Shown: one piece after another, positions 25,794 through 33,151 of the stretch
Numbering within the stretch: position 1 is the stretch's first letter
Layout: each line of letters starts with the position of its first letter
NCBI RefSeq assembly: GCF_903642205.1
Contig: NZ_CAHJWH010000017.1
Location: 1-33,462, forward strand
Length of the DNA stretch: 33,462 nt
DNA from: Caulobacter sp. S45
GTDB lineage: Bacteria > Pseudomonadota > Alphaproteobacteria > Caulobacterales > Caulobacteraceae
Direction: 5' to 3'
Notes under the pieces: generated by a model
Databases searched by the model: none
Seen by the model: only the letters and a program-made list of their open reading frames with translations
Told to the model about the DNA's origin: nothing
Translations under genes and position numbers: made by a program

Positions 25794-25820
25794 GAACTTC
25801 AGCCGTGCAAATCGCGTTCC
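25794..25820 (-). promoter_or_regulatory. EcfG (general stress sigma) type promoter candidate
   Basis: On the minus strand, GGAAC (25820-25816) is followed after 17 bases by AGTT, close to the GGAAC-N16/17-CGTT consensus of alphaproteobacterial EcfG/SigT promoters with one mismatch. It points towards the zinc-ribbon gene, whose ATG is about 70 bases downstream. Confidence 0.35.
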
Positions 25821-25835
25821 AGATGGGCGTCGTCG

Positions 25836-25928
25836 TCAGATTGCCCGGGTGACCCGTAGGGCAGCGGTTATCAGTCCGGCCCACAAGGCCGCCGAGACCG
25901 GCGTTGCGATAGCTATAGCCTTCAGCAT
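25836..25928 (-). CDS. 30-residue hydrophobic micro-ORF (putative membrane peptide)
   Basis: The minus strand holds AGGAGG (25942-25937) exactly 8 bases before ATG 25928, the strongest Shine-Dalgarno in this part of the window. The frame reads MLKAIAIATPVSAALWAGLI, then TAALRVTRAI and TGA at 25838-25836. It would be a single membrane-spanning helix with one Lys near the N-terminus and two Arg near the C-terminus. It lies 112 bases upstream of the zinc-ribbon gene on the same strand. The start signal and hydrophobic pattern argue for a real small membrane protein, but length alone gives little statistical support. No family is recognised. Confidence 0.45.
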   Translation of the reverse strand: MLKAIAIATPVSAALWAGLITAALRVTRAI

Positions 25929-25942
25929 CCAAAAGTCCTCCT

Positions 25943-26435
25943 GCGGCTCTGTCGGCCGCTGAGTCTGAAGCTACGCTCTCCGGAACGCGTGGCAAGTGTC
26001 CTCTTTGGTCGGAGGGTCTTTCCTTCGCTGGCCGGACGCACGCTTTCGCGACCGGAACCTGCGCCGTGGCGACGGTCGGCCTGCCCTTCGTCAGCCAGGT
26101 GATTGAGGCCTCTCCCGCCCGGCCCTGCGTTGGCACGAAGCTGAGGCTCGACCCCGGCGTGATTGCCGACCTGCTGCTGACTATGCGGGATGCCGCTCCA
26201 TGCACGATGTCAGCAAGACTGCAACTTCCGGGTGTGTTGTGCGTACCACTCGCCGGCCATGCTTCACTACTGGTGAGAGGTTCAGCGGGCGCGTATGGGC
26301 GATGCGCTCTCCCCTGCTTCGCTAAGCCGTGCAAGGCAGGCAAGCTCCAGAACAAGAGAGCCGCGCTTCAGCCGTCCCTTCGTTTTGGACACGCAGCCGG
26401 TTATTCTGCAATCGAGACCGAAAATTGGGTGGAAG
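25943..26435. other. Intergenic region with no recognised gene
   Basis: About 490 bases between the micro-ORF and the DUF6134 gene. Open frames here (for example 26066-26443 on the plus strand and 25729-26355 on the minus strand) read as low-complexity shadow sequence without family motifs. Promoters for the two divergent neighbours must lie inside, but I could not place one. AT-richer bases near 26380-26435 lead into the DUF6134 start. Confidence 0.35.
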
Positions 26436-27095
26436 ATGTTTGACGTCGCGAAGCGCCGCACGATCCTGGCGGCGGGCTTCTGCCTGCTGCAACCCGCACG
26501 ATTGCTGGCCCAGTCGACGACCTTCCGGCGCCCGCTCGCCTTCGAGGTCTGGCGCAAGGGCCATCAGATCGGCACGCATACCGTCAGCTTCCGGGGCGAC
26601 AGCAAGGACTTCGCCGTGGCCACAGACGCCGAGCTGCTGGTCAAGATCGGGCCAGTTCCGGTCTTTCGTTATCATCACCAGGCATCGGAGTTCTGGCGTG
26701 CCGGTCGCTTCGTCCAGCTCGAAAGTCACACGACCACAAACGGGTCTGAGGTGCATGTCACCGCAGTCCGGAGCGCGGACAGCGTCACCGTGAGCACTTC
26801 CAAGGGGCAGGTGCTGCACGCTCCGCCCGGCGCCTGCCCGCTGACGCACTGGAACGCCGCCGTTCTCGGCGGCCCGGTGATCAACCCCCAGAACGGCGAG
26901 CTGCCGCACGAACGGGTGACGCGCACGCTGGGCGACGTGGTGCAACTCGCCGACGGCCGCAAGATCCCCGCCACCCGCTGCACCCTCACCGGTGATGCGG
27001 ACCTCACCGACTGGTATGATGGCGAAGGCGTGTGGACCGCCCTGCAGGCGAAGGCGCCTGACGGCTCGCTGATCGACTACCGCCGTACGGTCTGA
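26436..27095 (+). CDS. DUF6134 family exported protein
   Basis: This protein has 219 residues from ATG 26436, preceded by GGGTGGAAG. Starts further upstream give only Arg/Ser-rich leader sequence. The N-terminus is a signal peptide with a KRRTILAAGFCLL core and likely cleavage after RLLAQ; the twin arginine could indicate Tat export but lacks the full motif. The mature part matches DUF6134 as I know it: FEVWRKGHQIGTHTVSF, GPVPVFRYHHQASEFW, the LTHWNAAVLGGPVINPQNGE block, and a C-terminal WYDGEGVWTALQAKAPDGS. Function is unknown, but members lie near CFA-synthase-type lipid genes, as here. Its last 19 bases overlap the 3' end of the convergent DUF1365 gene. Confidence 0.8.
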   Translation: MFDVAKRRTILAAGFCLLQPARLLAQSTTFRRPLAFEVWRKGHQIGTHTVSFRGDSKDFAVATDAELLVKIGPVPVFRYHHQASEFWRAGRFVQLESHTTTNGSEVHVTAVRSADSVTVSTSKGQVLHAPPGACPLTHWNAAVLGGPVINPQNGELPHERVTRTLGDVVQLADGRKIPATRCTLTGDADLTDWYDGEGVWTALQAKAPDGSLIDYRRTV

Positions 27096-27874
27096 AGGGG
27101 GCGGTTGACGCCTACGCTTACCGGGTCGGCCGGGGCCGGCAAGCCGCCGCGGAGGCGGACCCCTTTCAGCAGGATTTTCAGCGCTTCCCAGTGGATGGCC
27201 GCCATGACCTTGAGCGTCAGCAGCGGGTGGGTGGCGCAGGCGCCAATCAGAGAGCGATCGGTGAGCTCCTGGCGCGAGCCCGCGAACCCGGCGGACAGCA
27301 ACAGACCGTCTGCGTCAAACGTGTCGATCATCACCCGCACCCTGTCGTCAGGCGACAGGACCTTGAAGTCATAGCTTAGCGCCATGTCCATGAACGGCGA
27401 GACGTGCAGCCGCTTGGCGGCGCTCTGGCGGACCTCGGCCAGGGCGCCATCGGCGGGGATCAGGTAGGTGTGGCGTTCGCCGAACGTGGAGCTGACCTCA
27501 TACAGGATGGCGGCAAGGCTTCCGTCCCTGCCGTAGCAGAAATAGAGACTGAGCGGATTGAAGACGTAGCCCAGCACCCGCGGCAGGCAGAGCAGCCGGA
27601 TCGCGCCGCCGTCCGGCTCGATGCCGGCAGCGACGAGGTGACGCTCGACCTGCGTCGCCAGCGGCGTCGACGAACCGTCGCCGTGATCGCGTTCCTCGAA
27701 ACTCACCAGGTTGAACCGGCCAAGAGAAAACCAGCGCAGCCGCCGGTTCAGTTCCGTCAGCTCGCGCAGATCCAACAACAGCATGAACACGCCATAAGTC
27801 AGAACGTGCCTGCGAGGTCTCAGGCGCGTGTGGCCTACGCGACCGATGTATAGGCCCGACCGGAGCTTGCTCAT
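27077..27874 (-). CDS. DUF1365 protein of the lipid-modification cluster
   Basis: This 265-residue protein has the DUF1365 signatures: an N-terminal SGLYIGRVGHTRLRPRRH, the FNPLSLYFCYGRDG segment, a YEVSSTFGERHTYLI block and SPFMDMALSYDF. Its ATG overlaps the stop of the upstream flavoprotein gene (ATGA), so the two are translationally coupled. DUF1365 genes accompany a flavin amine-oxidase-like gene and a CFA-synthase-like methyltransferase in many proteobacteria, and a role in modified fatty-acid formation is inferred from that. No signal peptide is seen. Biochemical activity is not established. Its 3' end overlaps the DUF6134 gene on the other strand. Confidence 0.88.
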   Translation of the reverse strand: MSKLRSGLYIGRVGHTRLRPRRHVLTYGVFMLLLDLRELTELNRRLRWFSLGRFNLVSFEERDHGDGSSTPLATQVERHLVAAGIEPDGGAIRLLCLPRVLGYVFNPLSLYFCYGRDGSLAAILYEVSSTFGERHTYLIPADGALAEVRQSAAKRLHVSPFMDMALSYDFKVLSPDDRVRVMIDTFDADGLLLSAGFAGSRQELTDRSLIGACATHPLLTLKVMAAIHWEALKILLKGVRLRGGLPAPADPVSVGVNRPLQTVRR

Positions 27875-29241
27875 GCCGCCACGCCTTGGGAACGTTCACG
27901 CAGAGGCGTCACGTGTATGCGGCCGGACTCGCTCTGGACGGTCCAGGGACGGCGCACGCCGCCGAGTTGCTCGGCCACCGCCAAGCCCGACTGCAAGCCA
28001 TCTTCATGGAAGCCCGCCCCGAAGTGGGCGCCACAGAACCAGACGCAGCCCTCGCCCTGCAGCGACCAGAGCTGGCGTTGCGCTTCAAGGCTGGCGGTAT
28101 CGAACAGGGGATGCTCATAGTCGAAGCGGCCAAGCACCTTGACGGGGTCGGGCTCAGTGCGTGGGTTCAACGTCACGAACACGTCGCGGGTCTTGGGCAG
28201 CCCTTGCAGCTCGTTCATCCAATACGTGACGCAGAAGCCGTTCGGCTCATCGCGCAGTCCGACGTGGTTCCAGGCCGACCAGGCGGCGCGACGGCGGGGC
28301 ATCTGGCTGATGTCGGTGTGAAGGACGGCTACGTTCTGTGAATAGCGGAACGCGCCGAGCAGCCTGCGTTCATCGGGCGTGGCGACGCTGAGCAGACGCA
28401 GCGCCTGGTCGGCATGTGTGGCCAGCACGACGTGGTCGTAGCGGGCCTCATGGCCCGCGGCGTCGCGCACCAGTACGCCCGCAGCCGTTCGACGCACCGA
28501 CCGCACCGTCTCGCCTCGCCGAATGCGACCGGAGAAGACCCTGGTGATCGCCTGCACATAACTATGGGAGCCGCCCGTCACCGAGCGCCACTGGGGCCGG
28601 TTCATTATCTTCAGCAGCCCATGGTTTTCGAAGAAGCGGATCAGGGGCGCGGCCGGATAGTCCCGCGCCTGGCCCGCCGAACTCGACCAGATGGCGCCCA
28701 CCTGTGGCAGCAGGTGGTCTTCCTGGAAGGCGCGGCCGTAGCCGCCACGGTCCAGCAACTGGCCCAGCGTCTCCGGCTGCAGCTGCAGGGCCGCCAGCGC
28801 GGTTGGCGCCTCGCGGTAGAAGCGGACCAGGTCCATCATCATCGACCAGAAGCGTGGCTTGAGCGCGTTGCTGGGCTGGGCCAGCAAGGCCAGCGGATGA
28901 GCGCTGCCATATTCCAGCGCCCCGTGATCCAGCGACACGCCGAAGGACATCTCGGTGGCCCGAGTCGCCACGCCAAGATGAGCAAAAAAGGCTGTCAGAT
29001 TCGGATAGGCCGCCTCGTTGTAAACGATAAAGCCGGTGTCCACCGCCACAGACGCTGCGACAGACCCAGCGGCCGCCGGGACATCCACGGTGTTGGTATG
29101 GCCGCCTAGGCGCGGCTCGGCCTCGTACAGCGTCACCTCGTGGCGAGGATCTAGTAGCCAGGCGCAGGACAGGCCGGAGATGCCGGACCCGATGACGGCG
29201 ACCTTCAGTCTGCGGACGCACGACGAGGGCACAGGCGCCAT
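27871..29241 (-). CDS. FAD-dependent amine-oxidase-like oxidoreductase
   Basis: This 456-residue protein starts with the FAD-binding Rossmann motif VAVIGSGISGLSCAWLL (about residues 14-30), then LYEAEPRLGGHTNTVDVP, the GG motif of flavin amine oxidase/phytoene-desaturase-like proteins. Further segments are DTGFIVYNEAAYPNLTAFF, YDHVVLATHADQALRLL (about 268-284) and the C-terminal FCGAHFGAGFHEDGLQSGL. This class is encoded next to DUF1365 and CFA-synthase-like genes and is thought to oxidise or reduce acyl chains; related flavoproteins act in 10-methyl and furan fatty-acid pathways. The exact reaction here is inferred. GAGAG lies 6 bases before the ATG. It begins a leftward operon that diverges from the DUF1295 series. 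Confidence 0.88.
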   Translation of the reverse strand: MAPVPSSCVRRLKVAVIGSGISGLSCAWLLDPRHEVTLYEAEPRLGGHTNTVDVPAAAGSVAASVAVDTGFIVYNEAAYPNLTAFFAHLGVATRATEMSFGVSLDHGALEYGSAHPLALLAQPSNALKPRFWSMMMDLVRFYREAPTALAALQLQPETLGQLLDRGGYGRAFQEDHLLPQVGAIWSSSAGQARDYPAAPLIRFFENHGLLKIMNRPQWRSVTGGSHSYVQAITRVFSGRIRRGETVRSVRRTAAGVLVRDAAGHEARYDHVVLATHADQALRLLSVATPDERRLLGAFRYSQNVAVLHTDISQMPRRRAAWSAWNHVGLRDEPNGFCVTYWMNELQGLPKTRDVFVTLNPRTEPDPVKVLGRFDYEHPLFDTASLEAQRQLWSLQGEGCVWFCGAHFGAGFHEDGLQSGLAVAEQLGGVRRPWTVQSESGRIHVTPLRERSQGVAA

Positions 29242-29372
29242 TGCGGTCTCTCAGCTCTTCGCGAACAAAGCCGCGCCCATGTTCAGCTACGATGTGACGC
29301 GAAAGCCGGATGCAGCTTCATCCCGACGCCGTCCGCTCTCGTAAATGCAGGCGGGACCCGGGGGAGAAGCCG
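29242..29372. promoter_or_regulatory. Divergent control region of the lipid cluster
   Basis: These 131 bases separate the leftward flavoprotein operon from the rightward series. In related clusters, expression is driven by an ECF sigma factor, but I find no convincing ECF or housekeeping promoter here, and no sigma or anti-sigma gene lies in the window. GGGGGAG near 29360 is the apparent Shine-Dalgarno of the small ORF that follows. Confidence 0.3.
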
Positions 29373-29663
29373 TTGCAGGCAATTGGATCAGTCAGGCCTG
29401 GGCGCGAAGGCGCGCCGGTCTGGTCCCGGCTGAGCGCGTTGCCTGGTGTCGGGGGCCTGTTGATAACCTGCTCTAGCACCGTTCCCCTGGCCGCCAAGGT
29501 GTGTGGCGCCGACGGCCCTGTTAAGACGCGCGAGCACAGGAGCCTGAGTCAGGAGCTGCTGGTGGCGCCGTCGCCACGCCTGCTCACGCCTGTGCTGCGC
29601 GACATGACCAGCTTCATCGGCGCCCACGCCAGCGGCGACGAGCTTCCGGAGACGTGGGCATGA
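29373..29663 (+). CDS. Small unknown protein coupled to the DUF1295 gene
   Basis: This frame of 96 residues starts at TTG 29373 with GGGGGAGAAG just upstream; ATG 29310 would give 117. From about 29410 the codons have the high third-position GC of real genes in this window, and the stop overlaps the DUF1295 start as ATGA, typical of a coupled operon. The protein includes LPGVGGLLITCSSTVPLAAK and LVAPSPRLLTPVLRDMTSF. I do not recognise a family. The lone short hydrophobic segment does not look like a full membrane helix or a lipobox. It may be the remnant of a larger gene, or a small cluster-specific protein. Confidence 0.5.
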   Translation: MQAIGSVRPGREGAPVWSRLSALPGVGGLLITCSSTVPLAAKVCGADGPVKTREHRSLSQELLVAPSPRLLTPVLRDMTSFIGAHASGDELPETWA

Positions 29664-30460
29664 TCACCCTCGTCTCGGCCGTCATGGCGGCCATGGCCTT
29701 GGTGATGATCGCCGGGTGGGCTTTCCAGCGAGCCATGAACAACGGCGGCTGGACCGACGTGTTCTGGACCTATGGCACCGGAACGAGCTGCGCTCTGGCG
29801 TCGCTGGCGCCCTTCGGTGGGAATGGGGCACCAACCTGGCGCCAGGACATGGTTGCCATCCTGGTGGCGGTCTGGGCGCTCAGGCTCGGTACCTATGTTG
29901 CTCTACGGGTGGCGCGGGGACCTGAGGACGCGCGCTATGCCGGCCTGCGCGAGGGCTGGGGCAAGGTGTTCCAGCGCAACATGTTCTTCCTGCTGATTGT
30001 GCAGGCGCCGGCGACCGCGCTTCTGAGCATCTCGGTCCTGTTCGCCGCCCGCGACCCCCATCCAGCCTCCCGCATAGCGGACCTGATAGGGATTGCGATC
30101 ATCGTCGCCGCCATCGTGGGCGAGAGCGCGGCCGACCGGGAAATGAAGGCCTTCAAGGCCGACCCCGCCAACGAGGGGAAGGTCTGCGACGCCGGCATGT
30201 GGGCCTGGTCACGCCATCCCAACTACCTTTTCGAGGCGCTGGGCTGGTTTGCCTATCCTGTGATCGCGCTGAACCCCGCGCACCCTTGGACCTGGTTATC
30301 TTTTGCTGCTCCTGTGACGATGCTCGGCATCCTTCGCTACGGAACCGGCGTACCTCCCCTCGAGGCGGCGATGGTGCGGTCCAAAGGCGAGGCCTACCGC
30401 CGCTACCAGGCCAGGGTCAGCCCCCTGCTCCCGCGGCCGGCGACGAAGGTGGACTCATGA
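29660..30460 (+). CDS. DUF1295 integral membrane protein (steroid 5-alpha-reductase-like fold)
   Basis: This protein has 266 residues from ATG 29660, which overlaps the preceding stop; GTG 29654 is also possible. Several membrane helices are visible (TLVSAVMAAMALVMIAGWAF, IADLIGIAIIVAAIVGESAA and others). The DUF1295 hallmark CDAGMWAWSRHPNYLFEALG (about residues 175-194) corresponds to the NADPH-binding region of the steroid 5-alpha-reductase/isoprenylcysteine methyltransferase-like superfamily. A C-terminal MVRSKGEAYRRYQARVS fits the family. Reduction of an unsaturated lipid is plausible but not proven. The stop overlaps the next ATG (ATGA), so the gene is coupled to the methyltransferase downstream. 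Confidence 0.88.
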   Translation: MITLVSAVMAAMALVMIAGWAFQRAMNNGGWTDVFWTYGTGTSCALASLAPFGGNGAPTWRQDMVAILVAVWALRLGTYVALRVARGPEDARYAGLREGWGKVFQRNMFFLLIVQAPATALLSISVLFAARDPHPASRIADLIGIAIIVAAIVGESAADREMKAFKADPANEGKVCDAGMWAWSRHPNYLFEALGWFAYPVIALNPAHPWTWLSFAAPVTMLGILRYGTGVPPLEAAMVRSKGEAYRRYQARVSPLLPRPATKVDS

Positions 30461-31482
30461 ACGCCCTCGCCTCCGTCATCACCGCCTTCGAGGGGGCGCC
30501 CCTGCCCGATAGCTTGCGCCGGGTGGCCGTGCGGATACTGGTGGAGGGCGCGAGGCGCAACCTGGCCGCCGGGGTCGACGGCGACGCCGCTTTCGCCAAG
30601 GAGATGGCGGCCCGCCCCATCGCGGAGCACACAAAAGCAGCCAATGACCAGCATTACGAGCTGCCCGCCGCCTTTTTCCAGCGGGTGCTCGGACCGCGTC
30701 TGAAGTATTCGAGCTGCCTCTACCCTACTGGCGGCGAGACCCTGGGTGAGGCCGAAGACCTGGCCTTGCACGATACCGTCGCTCACGCCGAGTTGAGGGA
30801 TGGTCAGCATATCCTGGAGCTCGGCTGCGGCTGGGGCTCGCTCAGCCTGTGGATGGCTGAAGTCTACCCGAACGCGAAGATAACCAGCGTCTCCAACTCC
30901 GCTTCCCAAAAGGACTTCATCGACGGACAAATGAAGTCGCGCGGGATCGGCAATCTTCAGGTCGTCACCGCTGACATGAACGAATTCACCACCGAAGGCC
31001 GCTTCGACAGGGTGGTATCGGTGGAGATGTTCGAGCACATGGCCAATTGGCGCGACCTGCTGGCCAAGGTTCACGTCTGGCTGCTGCCCGAGGGGCGGCT
31101 TTTCCTCCACGTATTCAGTCATCGCACCACGGCCTATCGCTTCAACGCCGACGATCCGACCGATTGGATCGCCCAGCACTTCTTCACCGGTGGCCTGATG
31201 CCGAGCCACGAGCTGGTACGTCAATTCAGCGACCTGTTCATTCTGGAGCAGGACTGGCGTTGGAGCGGCGGACATTACGCCCGCACCGCCAACGACTGGC
31301 TGAAGAACTTCGACGACCACGCCGGCGAGATCGGCGAGGTTCTGCGCGAAGCCTATCGTGAGGACGCCAAGCTGTGGGCTCGGCGCTGGCGGCTGTTCTT
31401 CCTGGCGACAGCCGGTCTATTCGGCCATGCCGGCGGCCAGGAGTGGGGCGTCAGCCACTACCTCCTGCGGCCCGTCGCCTAG
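30457..31482 (+). CDS. CFA-synthase-like SAM methyltransferase (first paralogue)
   Basis: This protein has 341 residues from ATG 30457, set by the ATGA overlap with DUF1295; the frame extends upstream to 30199 but that is shadow. The SAM site is ILELGCGWGSLSLWMAE (about residues 119-135). NDQHYELPAAFFQ and YSSCLYPTGGETLGEAED precede it; VVSVEMFEHMANWRDLLAK and LFLHVFSHRT follow. This is the shorter branch of the cyclopropane-fatty-acid synthase family that also resembles plant coclaurine N-methyltransferases; it lacks the N-terminal domain of classical CFA synthase. It probably transfers a methyl or methylene group to an unsaturated acyl chain at the membrane surface, but a different acceptor is possible. 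Encoded in a coupled series with DUF1295. Confidence 0.85.
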   Translation: MNALASVITAFEGAPLPDSLRRVAVRILVEGARRNLAAGVDGDAAFAKEMAARPIAEHTKAANDQHYELPAAFFQRVLGPRLKYSSCLYPTGGETLGEAEDLALHDTVAHAELRDGQHILELGCGWGSLSLWMAEVYPNAKITSVSNSASQKDFIDGQMKSRGIGNLQVVTADMNEFTTEGRFDRVVSVEMFEHMANWRDLLAKVHVWLLPEGRLFLHVFSHRTTAYRFNADDPTDWIAQHFFTGGLMPSHELVRQFSDLFILEQDWRWSGGHYARTANDWLKNFDDHAGEIGEVLREAYREDAKLWARRWRLFFLATAGLFGHAGGQEWGVSHYLLRPVA

Positions 31483-31505
31483 ATCCTCGGTCGCGGAGAT
31501 TGGCA

Positions 31506-31916
31506 ATGCAACGGCTTGTCGTCGCCTATGTCGTCACGGGAATGATCTTCCTGACGCTGGACGGAGGCTGGCTCACCCTGGTTGGTCCCACTCTTTACAA
31601 GCCCGAGATCGGGCCGCTGCTGGCCGGGAGGGTTCGCGCTGCGCCGGCGGTGCTGTTCTACCTGCTCTATGTGGTGGGCCTGATCTACTTCTGCGTGGCG
31701 CCTAACTTCGAGAAGGGATGGATGAAAGCCGCCGTCGCGGGTGCGATGCTCGGCCTCGTCGCCTACGGCGCCTACGATCTGACCTGCCAGGCAGTGATGG
31801 CGACCTGGTCCACCAGGGTCAGCGTGGCGGACATGATCTGGGGCGCCTTCGCCAGCGCCGCGGCCTCCGCGATTGGCGTGGCGGTCACCCGCACCGCTTC
31901 CAGAAACCGGGGCTGA
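31506..31916 (+). CDS. DUF2177 integral membrane protein
   Basis: This protein has 136 residues from ATG 31506, with GGAG eight bases upstream. About four membrane helices can be read: VVAYVVTGMIFLTLDGGWLT, APAVLFYLLYVVGLIYFCVA, AAVAGAMLGLVAYGAYDLT and MIWGAFASAAASAIGVAVT. The early DGGWL and the central AYGAYDLTCQAVMATWS are typical of DUF2177. Function is unknown, but the family is repeatedly found in CFA-synthase clusters, where it may help transport or position lipids. It lies 23 bases after the first methyltransferase and 2 bases before the second, so it belongs to the same operon. Confidence 0.85.
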   Translation: MQRLVVAYVVTGMIFLTLDGGWLTLVGPTLYKPEIGPLLAGRVRAAPAVLFYLLYVVGLIYFCVAPNFEKGWMKAAVAGAMLGLVAYGAYDLTCQAVMATWSTRVSVADMIWGAFASAAASAIGVAVTRTASRNRG

Positions 31917-31918
31917 AC

Positions 31919-33151
31919 GTGGCAAGCCTGACGTTTAGGCCCGATCGGGTCTCTGCGGCCTCGCGTCGCTCGCGACCCGCGTTCACCGTCAACGCAATGG
32001 TTGCGGGCCTGCGCCACGGCTGGACCGAGGGCAGCTTGACGGTGGCGGGCCCGGATGGGGCCGTCCACCGGATCGAGGGCGCCGAGCCCGGGCTGGACGT
32101 AGGCTTCGACATCCACGACAGCCGCTTCGTGCGCCGGGTGCTGGGCGGCGGTGACGTGGGCTTTGCAGACAGCTACGTCGCCGGCGAGTGGGACAGTCCC
32201 AACCTCGCCAAGCTGCTCACCGCTTTTTCCGCCAACTTCGACCGGATCACGCGTCTGTTGGCCGGCAATCCGATGATGCGCGCGGTCAACGCGGCCGCCC
32301 ACGCCCTGAACCGCAACAGCAAGTCCGGCTCCAGGCGCAACATTCAGGCCCACTACGACCTTGGTGACGACTTCTATCGCCTGTGGCTCGACCCTGGCAT
32401 GAACTACTCATCCGCTTTGTTCTTGGACGATCGGCACGACCTTGTGGCTGGCCAGCGCGCCAAGCATGCGGCGCTCGCCCAAACCATGAACCTCCAGACC
32501 GGCCAGAGTCTATTGGAGATTGGCTGTGGCTGGGGCGACTTCGCCCGCTTCGCCGCCATCGAATATCAGGCTCGCGTCACCGCCGTGACGGTTTCCAAGG
32601 CGCAACACGATCACGCGGCCCACATGATCCAGCAACAGGGACTGAACGATCGGGTAACGATCAAGCTTTGCGATTATCGTGACCTGGATGGCCGGTTCGA
32701 CCGCGTCGCCTCCATCGAGATGCTCGAGGCGGTGGGCGAGGCCTATTGGCCCACCTATTTCCGCAAGCTGGCGTCCCTGATGGCCCCGGGCGGTCGCGCC
32801 GGGCTACAGGTGATCACCATCCGCGAGGACCTTTTCGAGGGCTATCGTCGTCGACCGGACTTTATTCAACTAAATATCTTTCCAGGCGGCATGCTGCCGA
32901 GCAACCGGCGCCTGCGCCACGAGACAGATCGCGTGGGGCTCACTTGGACGGACCTACGCCGCTTTGGCCAGGACTATGCCGACACTTTGACTGAATGGGC
33001 GCGCCGTTATGACGAGCGTCTTGGCGCGGTGCACGCCCAGGGCTTCGACATGCGCTTCGACCGGCTGTGGCGTTACTATCTCGGCTATTGCGAAGCGGGC
33101 TTCCGCACCGGCCGCACCGACGTCATCCAGTTGGGCTTGTCGGCCGCCTAA
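31919..33151 (+). CDS. Cyclopropane-fatty-acyl-phospholipid synthase (second paralogue)
   Basis: This protein has 410 residues from GTG 31919, two bases after the DUF2177 stop, with GGGG about 6 bases upstream; the frame extends upstream only as shadow. The N-terminal domain (residues 20-130) includes GFADSYVAGEWDSPNLAKLL. The catalytic domain has NIQAHYDLGDDFYRLWLDPG, SLLEIGCGWGDFARFAA (SAM site, about residues 198-214), FDRVASIEMLEAVGEAYW and FPGGMLPSNRRL. These are diagnostic of CFA synthase, which adds a methylene group from SAM across cis double bonds of phospholipid acyl chains. The expected bicarbonate-site Glu and Tyr are present, but the Cys of E. coli Cfa is Ser here and the His is Ile, as I align them. 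It closes the operon. Confidence 0.92.
   Translation: MASLTFRPDRVSAASRRSRPAFTVNAMVAGLRHGWTEGSLTVAGPDGAVHRIEGAEPGLDVGFDIHDSRFVRRVLGGGDVGFADSYVAGEWDSPNLAKLLTAFSANFDRITRLLAGNPMMRAVNAAAHALNRNSKSGSRRNIQAHYDLGDDFYRLWLDPGMNYSSALFLDDRHDLVAGQRAKHAALAQTMNLQTGQSLLEIGCGWGDFARFAAIEYQARVTAVTVSKAQHDHAAHMIQQQGLNDRVTIKLCDYRDLDGRFDRVASIEMLEAVGEAYWPTYFRKLASLMAPGGRAGLQVITIREDLFEGYRRRPDFIQLNIFPGGMLPSNRRLRHETDRVGLTWTDLRRFGQDYADTLTEWARRYDERLGAVHAQGFDMRFDRLWRYYLGYCEAGFRTGRTDVIQLGLSAA

Noticed and set aside
25982-26010. Plus-strand GGAAC as another EcfG promoter
   Set aside because: No CGTT-like element at 16-17 bases (TTTG instead) and no gene start close downstream.
25729-26355. 208-codon minus-strand frame
   Set aside because: Composition is Arg/Ser/Gly-rich with no motifs, and it overlaps the better supported micro-ORF and zinc-ribbon gene region in another frame.
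30199-30456. N-terminal extension of the first CFA-like methyltransferase
   Set aside because: Lies within the DUF1295 gene in another frame; family sequence starts at ATG 30457.
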